Positions 1 to 6,851 of a stretch of DNA of 13,623 nt are shown here, piece after piece (the first letter of the stretch is position 1; every line of letters starts with the position of its first letter). The notes beneath the pieces were generated by a model. The model had not been told where the DNA came from. It did no database searches and worked only from the letters and a program-made list of their open reading frames with translations. Origin of the DNA: Chloroflexota bacterium (GTDB lineage Bacteria; Chloroflexota; Dehalococcoidia; SM23-28-2; RBG-16-64-32); NCBI GenBank assembly GCA_022561095.1, contig JADFRV010000045.1:1-13623 (forward strand), in the 5' to 3' direction. The translations under genes were made by a program, and so were the position numbers.

Positions 1-684
1 CCATTTGCGCCGCCAGTCACTGAGTGAGGCGCCGAACGCCTTGCCGAGCGCGAGCGCATTCGAGGGTAGTGAGGGCCCGTACTGCGCGGCGAAGCCCGGC
101 CATAGGCCCTGGTACATGCTTCGGATCATTTCATGCGATTGTGCGTCATCGAATTGGCCCAGCCACTCAATGTCCGCCAGCGTCGGGTCGCCCCAACGGG
201 GAGCGTGCAGTCCTGCAAGCTCATCCATCGCCAGCATCGCCTCGTCGAGGCTGCATCCAGCGAGTTGATCACCTTGTACTGCGGGGCGAAGATCCTCGAA
301 TAGCAGCACGAAGTCGCAGGTTTCCAGATCGATGTCAGCGAGATAGCAGGCGGGAACGCGGACATCCACCGTGCCGGCGATCTCTTGGTAAAACCGAACT
401 TCGCGTTCGTATAAGCGTAGCGCCTTCGCGGTCGCTCGCCTCTGCGGCTCCGGCGAAGGAAACTTACCCACCACACTCGTAGGCGCATCAGGTGCGGGTC
501 TGTCGTACGTGAGCGAGAATGCGACGTTCTGCCCGATCAGCCCCGTCCCAATCTGCTGGCGCTCAACCTGAGTCACGGCTGCCTCGGCCAGCACACCGGC
601 GTGCTGAAGCACCTTGGTGAACCACCGGCCGTCCGCCGCAGAGGGATCGGCAACCAGCCTTGGCTTTGCCATTCCTTCAGCCAT
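1..684 (-). CDS. APH/CHK-like small-molecule kinase, partial (3' end beyond window)
   Basis: The reading frame is open from the ATG at 684 down to base 1 without a stop, giving 228 residues of a protein that continues outside the window. An in-frame TAA at 703-705 makes 684 the first ATG; a second ATG at 672 has a purine-rich stretch too close to serve as a ribosome site. The sequence fits the aminoglycoside phosphotransferase / ecdysteroid-kinase-like (CHK) fold. It has a Gly-rich segment with G46, G48 and G51, a strand with VVGKFPS (K74, likely ATP-binding lysine), a helix with E94 in YEREVRFY, a hinge at LLFEDLRP (127-134) and the helix ELAGLHA ending near 161. The catalytic HGDxxxxN and DxD motifs would lie past the edge, so activity cannot be judged. 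The substrate is unknown; the family phosphorylates hydroxyl groups of small molecules. Family call is fairly sure, function is not. Confidence 0.8.
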   Translation of the reverse strand, partial: MAEGMAKPRLVADPSAADGRWFTKVLQHAGVLAEAAVTQVERQQIGTGLIGQNVAFSLTYDRPAPDAPTSVVGKFPSPEPQRRATAKALRLYEREVRFYQEIAGTVDVRVPACYLADIDLETCDFVLLFEDLRPAVQGDQLAGCSLDEAMLAMDELAGLHAPRWGDPTLADIEWLGQFDDAQSHEMIRSMYQGLWPGFAAQYGPSLPSNALALGKAFGASLSDWRRKW

Positions 685-878
685 CAATTGGCACCCGCCC
701 CGTTAGCCAAGCCGGTCCACCCCCTCGGCGCGCGCGGACAGATCACAAGCTGCTCGAGAATACCGATGCCCTCACGCCAGCGAGCATCAACGATCACGTC
801 TTGCGGGAGGCGCCGCCGGCGATGTGGCTCTGATGATACTCGGCGATTCGTTCTGTCTACACCATTGCGTAACGGTAA

Positions 879-953
879 TGGTGGGCCCGGGAGGATTCGA
901 ACCTCCAACCAACCGGTTATGAGCCGGACGCTCTGCCCTTGAGCTACGGGCCC
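879..953 (-). tRNA. tRNA with CAT anticodon, elongator Met (or Ile2), CCA encoded
   Basis: A full cloverleaf reads on the minus strand. The 7-bp acceptor stem is GGGCCCG with CGGGCCC, the D stem is GCTC/GAGC with a 7-nt loop, the anticodon loop is CTCATAA (anticodon at 919-921), the variable loop has 5 nt, and the T arm is GGAGG-TTCGAAT-CCTCC. A73 is followed by an encoded CCA (879-881). The G1-C72 pair and the lack of three G-C pairs in the anticodon stem argue against an initiator. The first anticodon-stem pair (27-43) is a T-T mismatch. CAT occurs in both elongator Met and the lysidine-modified Ile2 tRNA, and I cannot separate these by eye; Met is the default call. Confidence 0.92.
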
Positions 954-964
954 GCACCGCCTGA

Positions 965-993
965 ATTGTATAACCGTAGATGAGGCCCTTCAA
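965..993 (-). promoter_or_regulatory. Promoter of the tRNA gene
   Basis: On the minus strand TTGAAG (988-993) lies 17 bp before TACAAT (965-970), close to the TTGACA/TATAAT consensus at ideal spacing. A start about 7 nt after the -10 would fall near 958, a few bases before the mature tRNA 5' end at 953. Confidence 0.65.
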
Positions 994-1056
994 CAGCAGC
1001 CACTCACGGTATGAAAGAATTCTGATTTCTGTAACAACACGTTTCCAGATAGCGTC

Positions 1057-1098
1057 TGAATCTGTGGATTCAAGCCATGAACTCAGCCTGGGTACATT
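1057..1098 (+). promoter_or_regulatory. Possible promoter and inverted-repeat operator of the HD-GYP gene
   Basis: A perfect 6-bp inverted repeat, TGAATC-tgtg-GATTCA, spans 1057-1072. It overlaps a weak -35-like TTCAAG (1069-1074), which is 18 bp before a -10-like TACATT (1093-1098). A start near 1105 would precede both the 23-codon leader ORF and the HD-GYP gene. Each element is weak by itself. Confidence 0.25.
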
Positions 1099-1122
1099 AC
1101 ACACGCGTTTACTGAAGTCATC

Positions 1123-1194
1123 ATGACTGAACCAAGCGCAAGCGATTTGAGCCCCGCCGAGAACGTTTTCAACTCGGAACTCCTCCAGTCATGA
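1123..1194 (+). CDS. Possible 23-residue leader ORF coupled to the HD-GYP gene
   Basis: ATG at 1123 opens a 23-codon frame (starts MTEPSASDL, ends NSELLQS) that closes with TGA at 1192-1194. That stop overlaps the ATG of the HD-GYP gene at 1191 in an ATGA arrangement typical of translational coupling. The HD-GYP start has no clear Shine-Dalgarno of its own, which fits a coupled start. The leader's own ribosome site (GAAG at about 1114) is weak. A chance ORF of this size is quite possible. Confidence 0.3.
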   Translation: MTEPSASDLSPAENVFNSELLQS

Positions 1195-2537
1195 GATCTC
1201 AGCGCGGCGACATACTCACCGATCCCACACGCGAGGTGCTCGTCGTCAAACGCTGGGTACAGGTTGGAGTCTACCTGGCTATCAGCCTGCCCCTTATCCT
1301 GTACTACTACTTCCTGGCTTTCAGCATCCTCCAGCTAAGCGTTGGGTACAGCGTTGGTTTGGTCATCGCCACGGCCGCCATCGAAGGCACGTTCTGGTAC
1401 ATGATCAAGCTCCGCAAGCAGAGCGCCTATCCCAATATCCTAGCCTTAGAGCTTGGCGCTGCGCATGATCTGCAGGAGGCCTGCGATATCTCCACCCACC
1501 TCGTCGCCGAGTGGACGGACGCCCGTGCCGCGATCCTCGCCTGGCTGGACGAGGAGAAGCATACCATCCCGGTGTGCAGCTACGGCCTATCGTTGGAGTT
1601 CCTTGGTGTAGGGGCTGTCACTCTCGATGGTACGGCATTCGGTGCCGACATCATGGACGGTCGAGCCGTCCTCCTCGAGGCAAAGGATGTTCCACACTGG
1701 GCCGGCCTCTCAAACCAGCATCGCTGGGTGGCAGTCGTGCCCCTCACCGCCCTGGATCGCGTAATTGCGGTGCTCTTCCTTATCGCCGACCGTTCCTCAA
1801 GCGACCTGCGCGATCGCAAGCTCCTGGAGTCGATCGGCGTTGTGATCGGCCTTGCCCTCGAGAACCTCCGTCTGACCAGCCGGGAGTATCAGTCCATCAT
1901 GCAGGTGCTCTGCAACGCCCTGGACATGCGCGATAGCGCCACTCAGGGCCATTCCCAGCGTGTTGCCCGCATGGCCGGGCTGGTGGCCGAGGAGATGGGG
2001 CTGGCCAAGCCTGAGGTAAAGCGGATCGAGCAGGCCGCTGCCCTGCACGACATCGGAAAGATCGGCATCGCTGACGCGGTACTGACTAAAGCCGGCCCGC
2101 TCACTGATGAGGAGTGGGTGGAGATGCGGCGTCATCCCCGTCTCGGCTATGAGCTCGTGGCTGGTATTGAGGCGCTGCAGCACGCTGCCGAGATCGTCCA
2201 CTCTCACCATGAGCGCCACGATGGTAACGGTTACCCCCGTGGCTTTCAGGGTGAGGACATCACCATCGGCGCACGCATCTTCTCCGTCGTCGACTCCTAT
2301 GACGCTATGACTTCCCACCGCCCATACCGCCGCGCCGGCTCCCACCAGGATGCTATCGATGAGATCGTCCGCAACTCCGGCACCCAGTTCGACCCCGAAG
2401 CGGTACACGCCTTCCTGAAGGTAGAGCGCGCCGGGCTCATCGCCCCCCACGACTCTCCCGATGCTAGGGATGCTGTCGCAGCGGATGGCCGCGTCCTGCC
2501 CATCGGCGAGTCTTGGGATGCCAGCGGCACATCCTAA
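1191..2537 (+). CDS. Membrane-anchored GAF/HD-GYP protein, predicted c-di-GMP phosphodiesterase
   Basis: This 448-residue protein has two hydrophobic segments near the N-terminus (about 24-46 and 50-72). A GAF-like sensor region follows (about 85-225), then an HD-GYP domain (about 238-412). The metal-binding HD pair is H286-D287 in ALHDIGK. The signature HHERHDGNGYPRG (339-351) matches the HD-GYP consensus, and DSYDAMTSHRPYR (368-380) is the usual downstream block. HD-GYP proteins hydrolyse cyclic di-GMP to pGpG or GMP, so this one probably lowers the messenger in response to a ligand bound by the GAF region; the ligand is unknown. No GGDEF or response-regulator gene is nearby. The ATG at 1191 puts a short basic tail before the first membrane segment. 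The gene converges on the hydrolase, 54 bp away. Domain call is sure; activity is inferred from intact motifs. Confidence 0.9.
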   Translation: MRSQRGDILTDPTREVLVVKRWVQVGVYLAISLPLILYYYFLAFSILQLSVGYSVGLVIATAAIEGTFWYMIKLRKQSAYPNILALELGAAHDLQEACDISTHLVAEWTDARAAILAWLDEEKHTIPVCSYGLSLEFLGVGAVTLDGTAFGADIMDGRAVLLEAKDVPHWAGLSNQHRWVAVVPLTALDRVIAVLFLIADRSSSDLRDRKLLESIGVVIGLALENLRLTSREYQSIMQVLCNALDMRDSATQGHSQRVARMAGLVAEEMGLAKPEVKRIEQAAALHDIGKIGIADAVLTKAGPLTDEEWVEMRRHPRLGYELVAGIEALQHAAEIVHSHHERHDGNGYPRGFQGEDITIGARIFSVVDSYDAMTSHRPYRRAGSHQDAIDEIVRNSGTQFDPEAVHAFLKVERAGLIAPHDSPDARDAVAADGRVLPIGESWDASGTS

Positions 2538-2559
2538 ATCCCGAGGGACGCAAACGCGC

Positions 2560-2572
2560 GGCTAGACCAGCC
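2560..2572 (+). terminator. Weak hairpin after the HD-GYP gene
   Basis: GGCT-agacc-AGCC forms a 4-bp stem between the convergent HD-GYP and hydrolase genes. There is no T tract, so this is at best a weak or bidirectional stop signal. Confidence 0.15.
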
Positions 2573-2591
2573 CGTGCTTGTGCGCCAGTGC

Positions 2592-3446
2592 CTACTCTCC
2601 CAGGAACTCCATAACGACTTCCAGGAACCGCTCCAGCTGGTCGTGATGTACCCAGTGGCCCGCGTCCTGAACGGTAACGGATCGGTAATTCCCTATCGTC
2701 ACCGCCCGGCCGGACTTTTCCGGATCTGGGGCCCAGCTCTCCGTCCCCCTGATCAGCAACACCGGCGCCTGAATCCGCGACCAGATGTCCTGGGCATCCT
2801 CCAGGTTGAACTCATATGGGGAGCGGATATGTACATAGTTATCGAACTTCCATGAGAGGGTGCCGTCATCATTGTCACGGGTGCCGTGCAGCGTAAGGTG
2901 GTGCGCCATCTCAGCCGTAAGGTGCGGGTTCGCCTCCAGCATCCGGTGTGTGGCGTCCTCTACGGACGCGTACCGCCTGGGCTGGCGGCGCTCCATTTCA
3001 TGCATGTGGTCTATCCAGTGGCGCATGCGCAGGTGCGCTGGCTGATGCTCGATCATCGGCGGCCCCAGCCCTTCGATCGCCACCACCTTGAGCACGCGGT
3101 CCGGGAACGTCCCCGCGTACTGTAGGGCGATGGCCCCGCCCAGCGAGTGGCCGATGACGGTCAGGGGGTCCTCGCCGAGTTCAGCAACCAGGGTGGCGAC
3201 ATCAAGTACGAACTCCGGCAGGCTATACATGCTGCCTAGCGCCCAGCCGCTATCACCGTGACCGCGCAGGTCTGGGGCGTAGATCGTGTAGCGGTCGTTT
3301 AGGGCGAGGGCTACGCGATCCCAGTTGCGGCCGTGGTCACGGCCACCGTGGATAAGGATAAGTGGCGGCTTGCCCTCATCTCCCCAGACGGCGTAGTGTA
3401 GCTTCAGCCGCTGGGAGTAATAATACCTGGATTCCGGCTCGCTCAT
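2592..3446 (-). CDS. Alpha/beta-fold hydrolase
   Basis: The 284-residue protein has the order expected of a single-domain alpha/beta hydrolase. The oxyanion-hole HGG is at 33-35 (LIHGGRDHG), followed by PDLRGHGDS (58-66) and the nucleophile elbow GHSLGG with S101 (99-104). A lid region follows (about 130-210), then the late strand LLIRGTES (230-237) and the catalytic histidine H264 in DAGHWVHHDQ. The catalytic acid is probably E236 or E125; I cannot choose without alignment. Such proteins are esterases, lipases, C-C bond hydrolases or haloalkane dehalogenase relatives. There is no signal peptide, so it is likely cytoplasmic. It is divergent from the DUF167 gene across a 102-bp gap and stands alone on its strand. 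Fold and triad are well supported; the substrate is not known. Confidence 0.88.
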   Translation of the reverse strand: MSEPESRYYYSQRLKLHYAVWGDEGKPPLILIHGGRDHGRNWDRVALALNDRYTIYAPDLRGHGDSGWALGSMYSLPEFVLDVATLVAELGEDPLTVIGHSLGGAIALQYAGTFPDRVLKVVAIEGLGPPMIEHQPAHLRMRHWIDHMHEMERRQPRRYASVEDATHRMLEANPHLTAEMAHHLTLHGTRDNDDGTLSWKFDNYVHIRSPYEFNLEDAQDIWSRIQAPVLLIRGTESWAPDPEKSGRAVTIGNYRSVTVQDAGHWVHHDQLERFLEVVMEFLGE

Positions 3447-3513
3447 CTTTCCAGCCCGCGTAGCTTCTCATGGGCGTCCGGCGGCCGTTCGGGCGTATTC
3501 GGCATAGCGCCGC

Positions 3514-3519
3514 TATAAT
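3514..3519 (+). promoter_or_regulatory. -10 element (TATAAT) for the DUF167 gene, possibly bidirectional
   Basis: A perfect TATAAT lies 29 bp before the DUF167 ATG; transcription from about 3526 would give a 23-nt leader containing the GGAG ribosome site. No good -35 is visible. The surrounding GCTATAATAGC is palindromic, and the opposite strand reads TATTAT about 70 bp before the hydrolase start, so it could serve both genes. Confidence 0.5.
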
Positions 3520-3548
3520 AGCAAAAACCCTCTATTGGAGCATTACGG

Positions 3549-3854
3549 ATGGCGCGTCTCAAGCTGCATGTCACCCCGGGTGTCAGCGAAGAACGTATCG
3601 CCGGCTGGCACGGACAGTCGCTGCGACTAAGGGTGCGGTCGCGGCCGGAGAAGGGCCGAGCCAACGAGGCGGTCATTCGCTTGCTTGCCCGCCACCTCGA
3701 TCTCCCCCGCACTAGCCTCAGCATCGTGCGCGGCGCTACATCGCGGGACAAGCTGGTGGAGGTGGACGGCCTCAGCGAAGACCAGCTTCGTATGCTACTG
3801 GGCCCATCCGCTCCTCAGCGACCGTCGTCGGGTACGCCACGACGACGTGGATAA
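3549..3854 (+). CDS. DUF167 / YggU family protein
   Basis: This 101-residue protein matches the small YggU/DUF167 fold over most of its length. It has LKLHVTPGVSEERIAGWHG near the N-terminus, RPEKGRANEAVIRLLARHL (37-55) with the family's PxKGxANxxxxxxLA core, and IVRGATSRDKLVEVDGLS (63-80), the conserved G-x-T-S-R-x-K block. The last 20 or so residues are a basic, proline-rich tail beyond the usual domain. The biochemical role of the family is not established. The ATG at 3549 follows GGAG at 3537-3540 with 8-nt spacing. The next gene, the site-2 protease, has its own candidate promoter, so the two need not form an operon. Confidence 0.88.
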   Translation: MARLKLHVTPGVSEERIAGWHGQSLRLRVRSRPEKGRANEAVIRLLARHLDLPRTSLSIVRGATSRDKLVEVDGLSEDQLRMLLGPSAPQRPSSGTPRRRG

Positions 3855-3890
3855 GGCCCTCGATATGCCTGAATTCCCCTGGCGAGCCTA

Positions 3891-3899
3891 TGCTACAAT
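3891..3899 (+). promoter_or_regulatory. Extended -10 promoter (TGCTACAAT) for the protease
   Basis: TACAAT at 3894-3899 is preceded by TG plus one base, the extended -10 form that can work without a strong -35; none is visible. A start near 3906 would include the 26-codon leader ORF and then the protease gene. Confidence 0.5.
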
Positions 3900-3929
3900 T
3901 TGAACGGAGAGAGGTTGAGAGAAGGCAAC

Positions 3930-4010
3930 ATGGCCGAAGGCGTAGTGCGCCGTTCTCCACTGTCCTGCCTCCTGGGGGGGCTGGCTGAGGCCCACGGAGA
4001 GGAGGAATAG
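3930..4010 (+). CDS. Possible 26-residue leader ORF coupled to the site-2 protease
   Basis: ATG at 3930, with AAGG a few bases before it, opens a 26-codon frame (starts MAEGVVRRSP, ends AEAHGEEE). It ends in TAG at 4008-4010, whose last base is the G of the protease GTG start. The last leader codons (GAG GAG GAA) form the protease's GGAGG ribosome site. Overlapping stop and start suggests translational coupling, or the leader may simply be a chance frame over a purine-rich ribosome site. The peptide resembles nothing I recognise. Confidence 0.35.
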   Translation: MAEGVVRRSPLSCLLGGLAEAHGEEE

Positions 4011-5158
4011 TGGGGGGTTCCTACCGACTGCTCCGCGTCTTTGGGATTGACATCCTAGTGCACTGGAGCTGGCTCGCCATATTCGTCCTGCTGACGTGGT
4101 GGCTCTCCCAGGGCTTCTTCAAAGACGAGTACGGGGATTGGACCAGTGGCCAGCGCTGGGCAGCCGCCGTGGTGTCCGCGCTGACCTTCTTCGCCTCCAT
4201 CCTTCTGCATGAGCTCGCCCACTCCCTTGTGGCCAAGCGAGAAGGGCTGCCGGTAAAGAGCATCACCCTGTTCATCTTCGGCGGGGTTTCTGCCCTGGGC
4301 AGTGAGCCGGAGACACCGGGGCAGGAGTTCCGCGTCGCTATCGTCGGCCCTATCGTTAGCTTCATCCTGGCGGGTGCCTTCGGCATCGCTGCCCTCGTCG
4401 CTCACCTCAGCGATGTGGGGGGCAGCCCGCCTGCCGCCGTCGTTCTCTATCTGGCGATAGTCAACGGCGCGGTCGGGGTGTTCAACATGCTGCCCGGCTA
4501 CCCTCTGGACGGGGGAAGGGTACTGCGGGCCGTGCTGTGGGCGCGAGGACGCAACCTGCTGACTGCTACCCGGAGGGCTTCTCTGGCGGGGACGTTCCTC
4601 GCCTTCGGCCTGATCGCCTTCGGCGTCTTCTCCATCCTAACTGGAAACTTCATCGGCGGCGCCTGGTTCATCGTCATCGGCTGGTTCCTGCGCAACGTCT
4701 CGGAGGCCTCCTACCAGCAACAGCTATATCGCAACACCCTGGAGGGAACGAAAGTCGGCCAACTGATCAACCGCAGTTTCAACTCGGCGTCGCCGGACAT
4801 TAACCTTAACACCCTGGTGCAGGAGTACATGCTAGCCCGCAGCCAGCGCTCCGTGCCCATAGTGGTCGGCATGGAGCTGCTGGGCCTGGTGACCATGCGA
4901 GACCTGAAGAGGGTGCCCAGAGATGAGTGGGAGACTACGAGCGTCTTCAGGGCGATGACGCCGCGTGAAAAGCTGCATCACGTAGATGCCGAAGAGGAGA
5001 TCACGCGGGCCCTGGAGATAATGGCCAAGGAGAACGTCAACCAACTCCCGGTCCTAGAGTTCGGCCGCTTTGTGGGGTTCGTCACTAGAGCCGATGTGAT
5101 GCGGCTGATGCAGGTTCGCAGCGAGTTGGGTGGAGTAGGAATCTCAGGCGACCGCTGA
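4010..5158 (+). CDS. Site-2 protease (M50 family) with C-terminal CBS domains
   Basis: This 382-residue protein is an intramembrane zinc metalloprotease. The N-terminus (GSYRLLRVFGIDILVHWSW) is the typical start of the M50B group and supports the GTG at 4010, with GGAGG at 4001-4005 four bases before it. The zinc site is HELAH (H67, E68, H71) in the second hydrophobic segment. The third ligand is D167 in FNMLPGYPLDGGR, the NxxPxxxxDG motif. Several further hydrophobic segments reach to about 228. The C-terminal part (about 245-370) holds two CBS repeats, with GLVTMRDLKRVP and GFVTRADVMRLM as their ends; CBS pairs usually bind adenosyl nucleotides and may regulate the protease. Relatives cleave membrane-bound anti-sigma factors or other single-span proteins; the target here is unknown. 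All catalytic residues are intact. Confidence 0.93.
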   Translation: MGGSYRLLRVFGIDILVHWSWLAIFVLLTWWLSQGFFKDEYGDWTSGQRWAAAVVSALTFFASILLHELAHSLVAKREGLPVKSITLFIFGGVSALGSEPETPGQEFRVAIVGPIVSFILAGAFGIAALVAHLSDVGGSPPAAVVLYLAIVNGAVGVFNMLPGYPLDGGRVLRAVLWARGRNLLTATRRASLAGTFLAFGLIAFGVFSILTGNFIGGAWFIVIGWFLRNVSEASYQQQLYRNTLEGTKVGQLINRSFNSASPDINLNTLVQEYMLARSQRSVPIVVGMELLGLVTMRDLKRVPRDEWETTSVFRAMTPREKLHHVDAEEEITRALEIMAKENVNQLPVLEFGRFVGFVTRADVMRLMQVRSELGGVGISGDR

Positions 5159-5218
5159 AAGGCGGCCTCTCCCGGGAGGATACTGAGCTCGTGGACGGTA
5201 TCAGCCGAAGCGGTTGGA

Positions 5219-5227
5219 TGCTAGAAT
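5219..5227 (+). promoter_or_regulatory. Extended -10 promoter (TGCTAGAAT) for the LarA-like gene
   Basis: TAGAAT at 5222-5227 is preceded by TG plus one base. A start near 5234 would give a 37-nt leader with GAGGTGA at 5260-5266, a good ribosome site. An imperfect inverted repeat, CAGCCG-aag-CGGTTG (5202-5216), lies just upstream where an activator or repressor could bind. Confidence 0.45.
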
Positions 5228-5270
5228 AGGCGCCGTGATCGATGGGCGACCATCCCCATGAGGTGACAAG

Positions 5271-6653
5271 ATGACCGAAGCGACGCTGCTATTCGGGGAG
5301 GGCACCGTTAACGTCACCCTCCCCAGCCGCACACGCCTTGTCGGTGGAGGTGACGGCGCCTCCCGCGGCCCCCGTCTGGAGCCTGTCGCCGACCAGGAGG
5401 CTGCCGTCCGCGATGCTTTGGCCCAACCGCTGGGTCTACCCCCCATCCGCGAGCTGGTAGGACCCGGCGCCAGCGTCCTCATCGCCTTCGATGACCCCAC
5501 CGTGCCCTCCTTCGGGCCGGTGCGCCGCCTGGCGATCGAGGCGATACTCGAAGAGCTGGCCGGTGCCGGCGTCCCTGAGGAGAACGTGAACCTGGTCTGC
5601 GCCAACGCCCTCCACCGCAAGTGGACCGAGACGGAGCTCGCCTCCATCCTGGGGAAAGACCTCGTCCGGCGCTTCCACTCCCGTCTCACCTGCCACGACG
5701 CCGAGGATGCCGATAACCTTACATACCTGGGCACTACGCCTAGCGGCTACGACGTAGAGCTCCACCGCCTGGCGGTCGAATCCGATCTGACTATTTATGT
5801 CAACGCCTCCTGTATGCTGGGGTTTAGCGGCGGTTGGAAGTCCGTCTGTGTTGGGCTCTCTACCTGGCGCTCCATCCGCTGGACGCATACGCCGGATGGA
5901 ATGTCCATGTCCGTACGCGAGAACCGCATGCACAAGGTGCTGGATGAGATGGGGCGTCTGGTGGAATCGCGACTGGGACAGCCAGTGTTTAAGGTGGAGA
6001 CGATACTGGCCAACCCAACGACGATCGGCCGTATCTGGGCGGGCAACGTGGCGGAGACCCGGGCCGCCGTCCTGCAAGTGCAGACGTCGATGCACAAGCC
6101 GAGACGCAGCGAGGCCCAGCCGGCAGACATCGTCATCTACGGCCTGCCCAGCTGGAGCCCCTACGCTACTTTCGCCCGCATGAATCCGCTGCTGACGCTG
6201 GTCTCGTCCGGACTAGGATACCTGGGCGGATACATCGAGGCGCTGGGGAAGCCGGGTTGCTCCGTCATTATGGCCACTCCCTGTCCCGACGATTGGGACT
6301 TGGAGCACCATCCCGCCCACGCCGAGGTCTGGGAGCGCGTACTGCCCCAGACGCGAGACCCCTACGAGATCAGCGAACGCTTCGGCGATGAGTACGCTAC
6401 TCATGCCGGCTTCATCGAGCGCTACCGCTTTGGTGTTGCCTACCACCCCGTGCATGCCATCCTGGCCACTCATCCACTGAAGCGCCTGAAGCACGCCGGG
6501 CGCATCTTCGTAGCCGGCGCCGAAGACCCCGCCGTTCCGCGACACGTTGGCTTCACCCCCACCGCCACCGTTGAGGAGGCGATAGCGGAGGCGGAACGCA
6601 TTCATGGGCGTGACTGCTCTATCGCCTGCATCCAGCAGTTCCCCGGCTGGTAG
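5271..6653 (+). CDS. LarA-like (DUF2088) nickel-pincer racemase/epimerase family protein
   Basis: This 460-residue protein fits the lactate racemase LarA family in length and layout. Recognisable blocks are ANALHRKWTETEL (111-123, H115 matching the LarA catalytic H108), YLGTTPSGYDVELHRLA (152-168), GFSGGWKS (184-191, K190 matching K184, which carries the pincer cofactor) and H206, 16 residues later as with LarA H200. Two positions differ: the metal-ligand histidine H174 aligns with S180, and the arginine of the DxTRP motif aligns with V78 in DDPTVP. LarA homologues racemise or epimerise 2-hydroxy acids using a nickel-pincer nucleotide made by LarB, LarC and LarE, none of which are in the window. 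Changed ligands suggest a different substrate, altered metal binding or a non-racemase role. The start ATG follows GAGGTGA with 4-nt spacing. Family membership is sure; lactate as substrate is doubtful. Confidence 0.85.
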   Translation: MTEATLLFGEGTVNVTLPSRTRLVGGGDGASRGPRLEPVADQEAAVRDALAQPLGLPPIRELVGPGASVLIAFDDPTVPSFGPVRRLAIEAILEELAGAGVPEENVNLVCANALHRKWTETELASILGKDLVRRFHSRLTCHDAEDADNLTYLGTTPSGYDVELHRLAVESDLTIYVNASCMLGFSGGWKSVCVGLSTWRSIRWTHTPDGMSMSVRENRMHKVLDEMGRLVESRLGQPVFKVETILANPTTIGRIWAGNVAETRAAVLQVQTSMHKPRRSEAQPADIVIYGLPSWSPYATFARMNPLLTLVSSGLGYLGGYIEALGKPGCSVIMATPCPDDWDLEHHPAHAEVWERVLPQTRDPYEISERFGDEYATHAGFIERYRFGVAYHPVHAILATHPLKRLKHAGRIFVAGAEDPAVPRHVGFTPTATVEEAIAEAERIHGRDCSIACIQQFPGW

Positions 6654-6763
6654 CTTGCGGCGGAGGCGGCAAACCATCGCCTGTCAGCGAAGCACGAGCA
6701 GCTCGCCAGCGCCGTGCCCGAAAAGATCGCCGCTGCCTGACTCGATGGGGGCTGCATCGCCTG

Positions 6764-6769
6764 TATAAT
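6764..6769 (+). promoter_or_regulatory. -10 element (TATAAT) for the tal-zwf-opcA operon
   Basis: A perfect TATAAT lies 82 bp before the transaldolase start in the 198-bp gap after the LarA-like gene. A start near 6776 would leave a 76-nt leader. No clear -35 is present at 16-18 bp. Confidence 0.45.
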
Positions 6770-6851
6770 GGAGAAGGTATCCTCCCCGCGGCCTCGGTTT
6801 CATCTGTTAGAGCGGATAGGGTATGAGATGCGATGCTAAATGGAGGCAGGG

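Noticed and set aside
126..488. Minus-strand ORF of 120 codons at the left end.
   Set aside because: It is a frame shadow of the kinase gene, whose correct frame is open from 684 to the window edge and shows kinase motifs.
744..833. Plus-strand open stretch reading HKLLENTDALTPASINDH and on to a TGA, resembling a protein C-terminus.
   Set aside because: No start codon or longer upstream frame supports it and I recognise no family; the 194-bp gap between kinase and tRNA otherwise shows nothing I can support.
861..882. Inverted repeat ACCATT / AATGGT at the 3' end of the tRNA as a terminator.
   Set aside because: The arm overlaps the encoded CCA and discriminator base and no T tract follows on the minus strand.
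684..908. Minus-strand ORF of 74 codons ending in a TGATG overlap with the kinase start.
   Set aside because: It begins inside the tRNA gene, has no ribosome site and encodes an Arg/Pro-rich sequence without family character.
5165..5180. CCTCTCCCGGGAGG after the protease gene as a terminator.
   Set aside because: The stem is short and self-complementary in the centre, with no T tract.
6768..6839. A 23-codon ORF before tal whose TAA abuts the ATG at 6840.
   Set aside because: Its ATG overlaps the TATAAT that best explains tal transcription, so the transcript would begin downstream of it; the true tal start at 6852 has its own good ribosome site.
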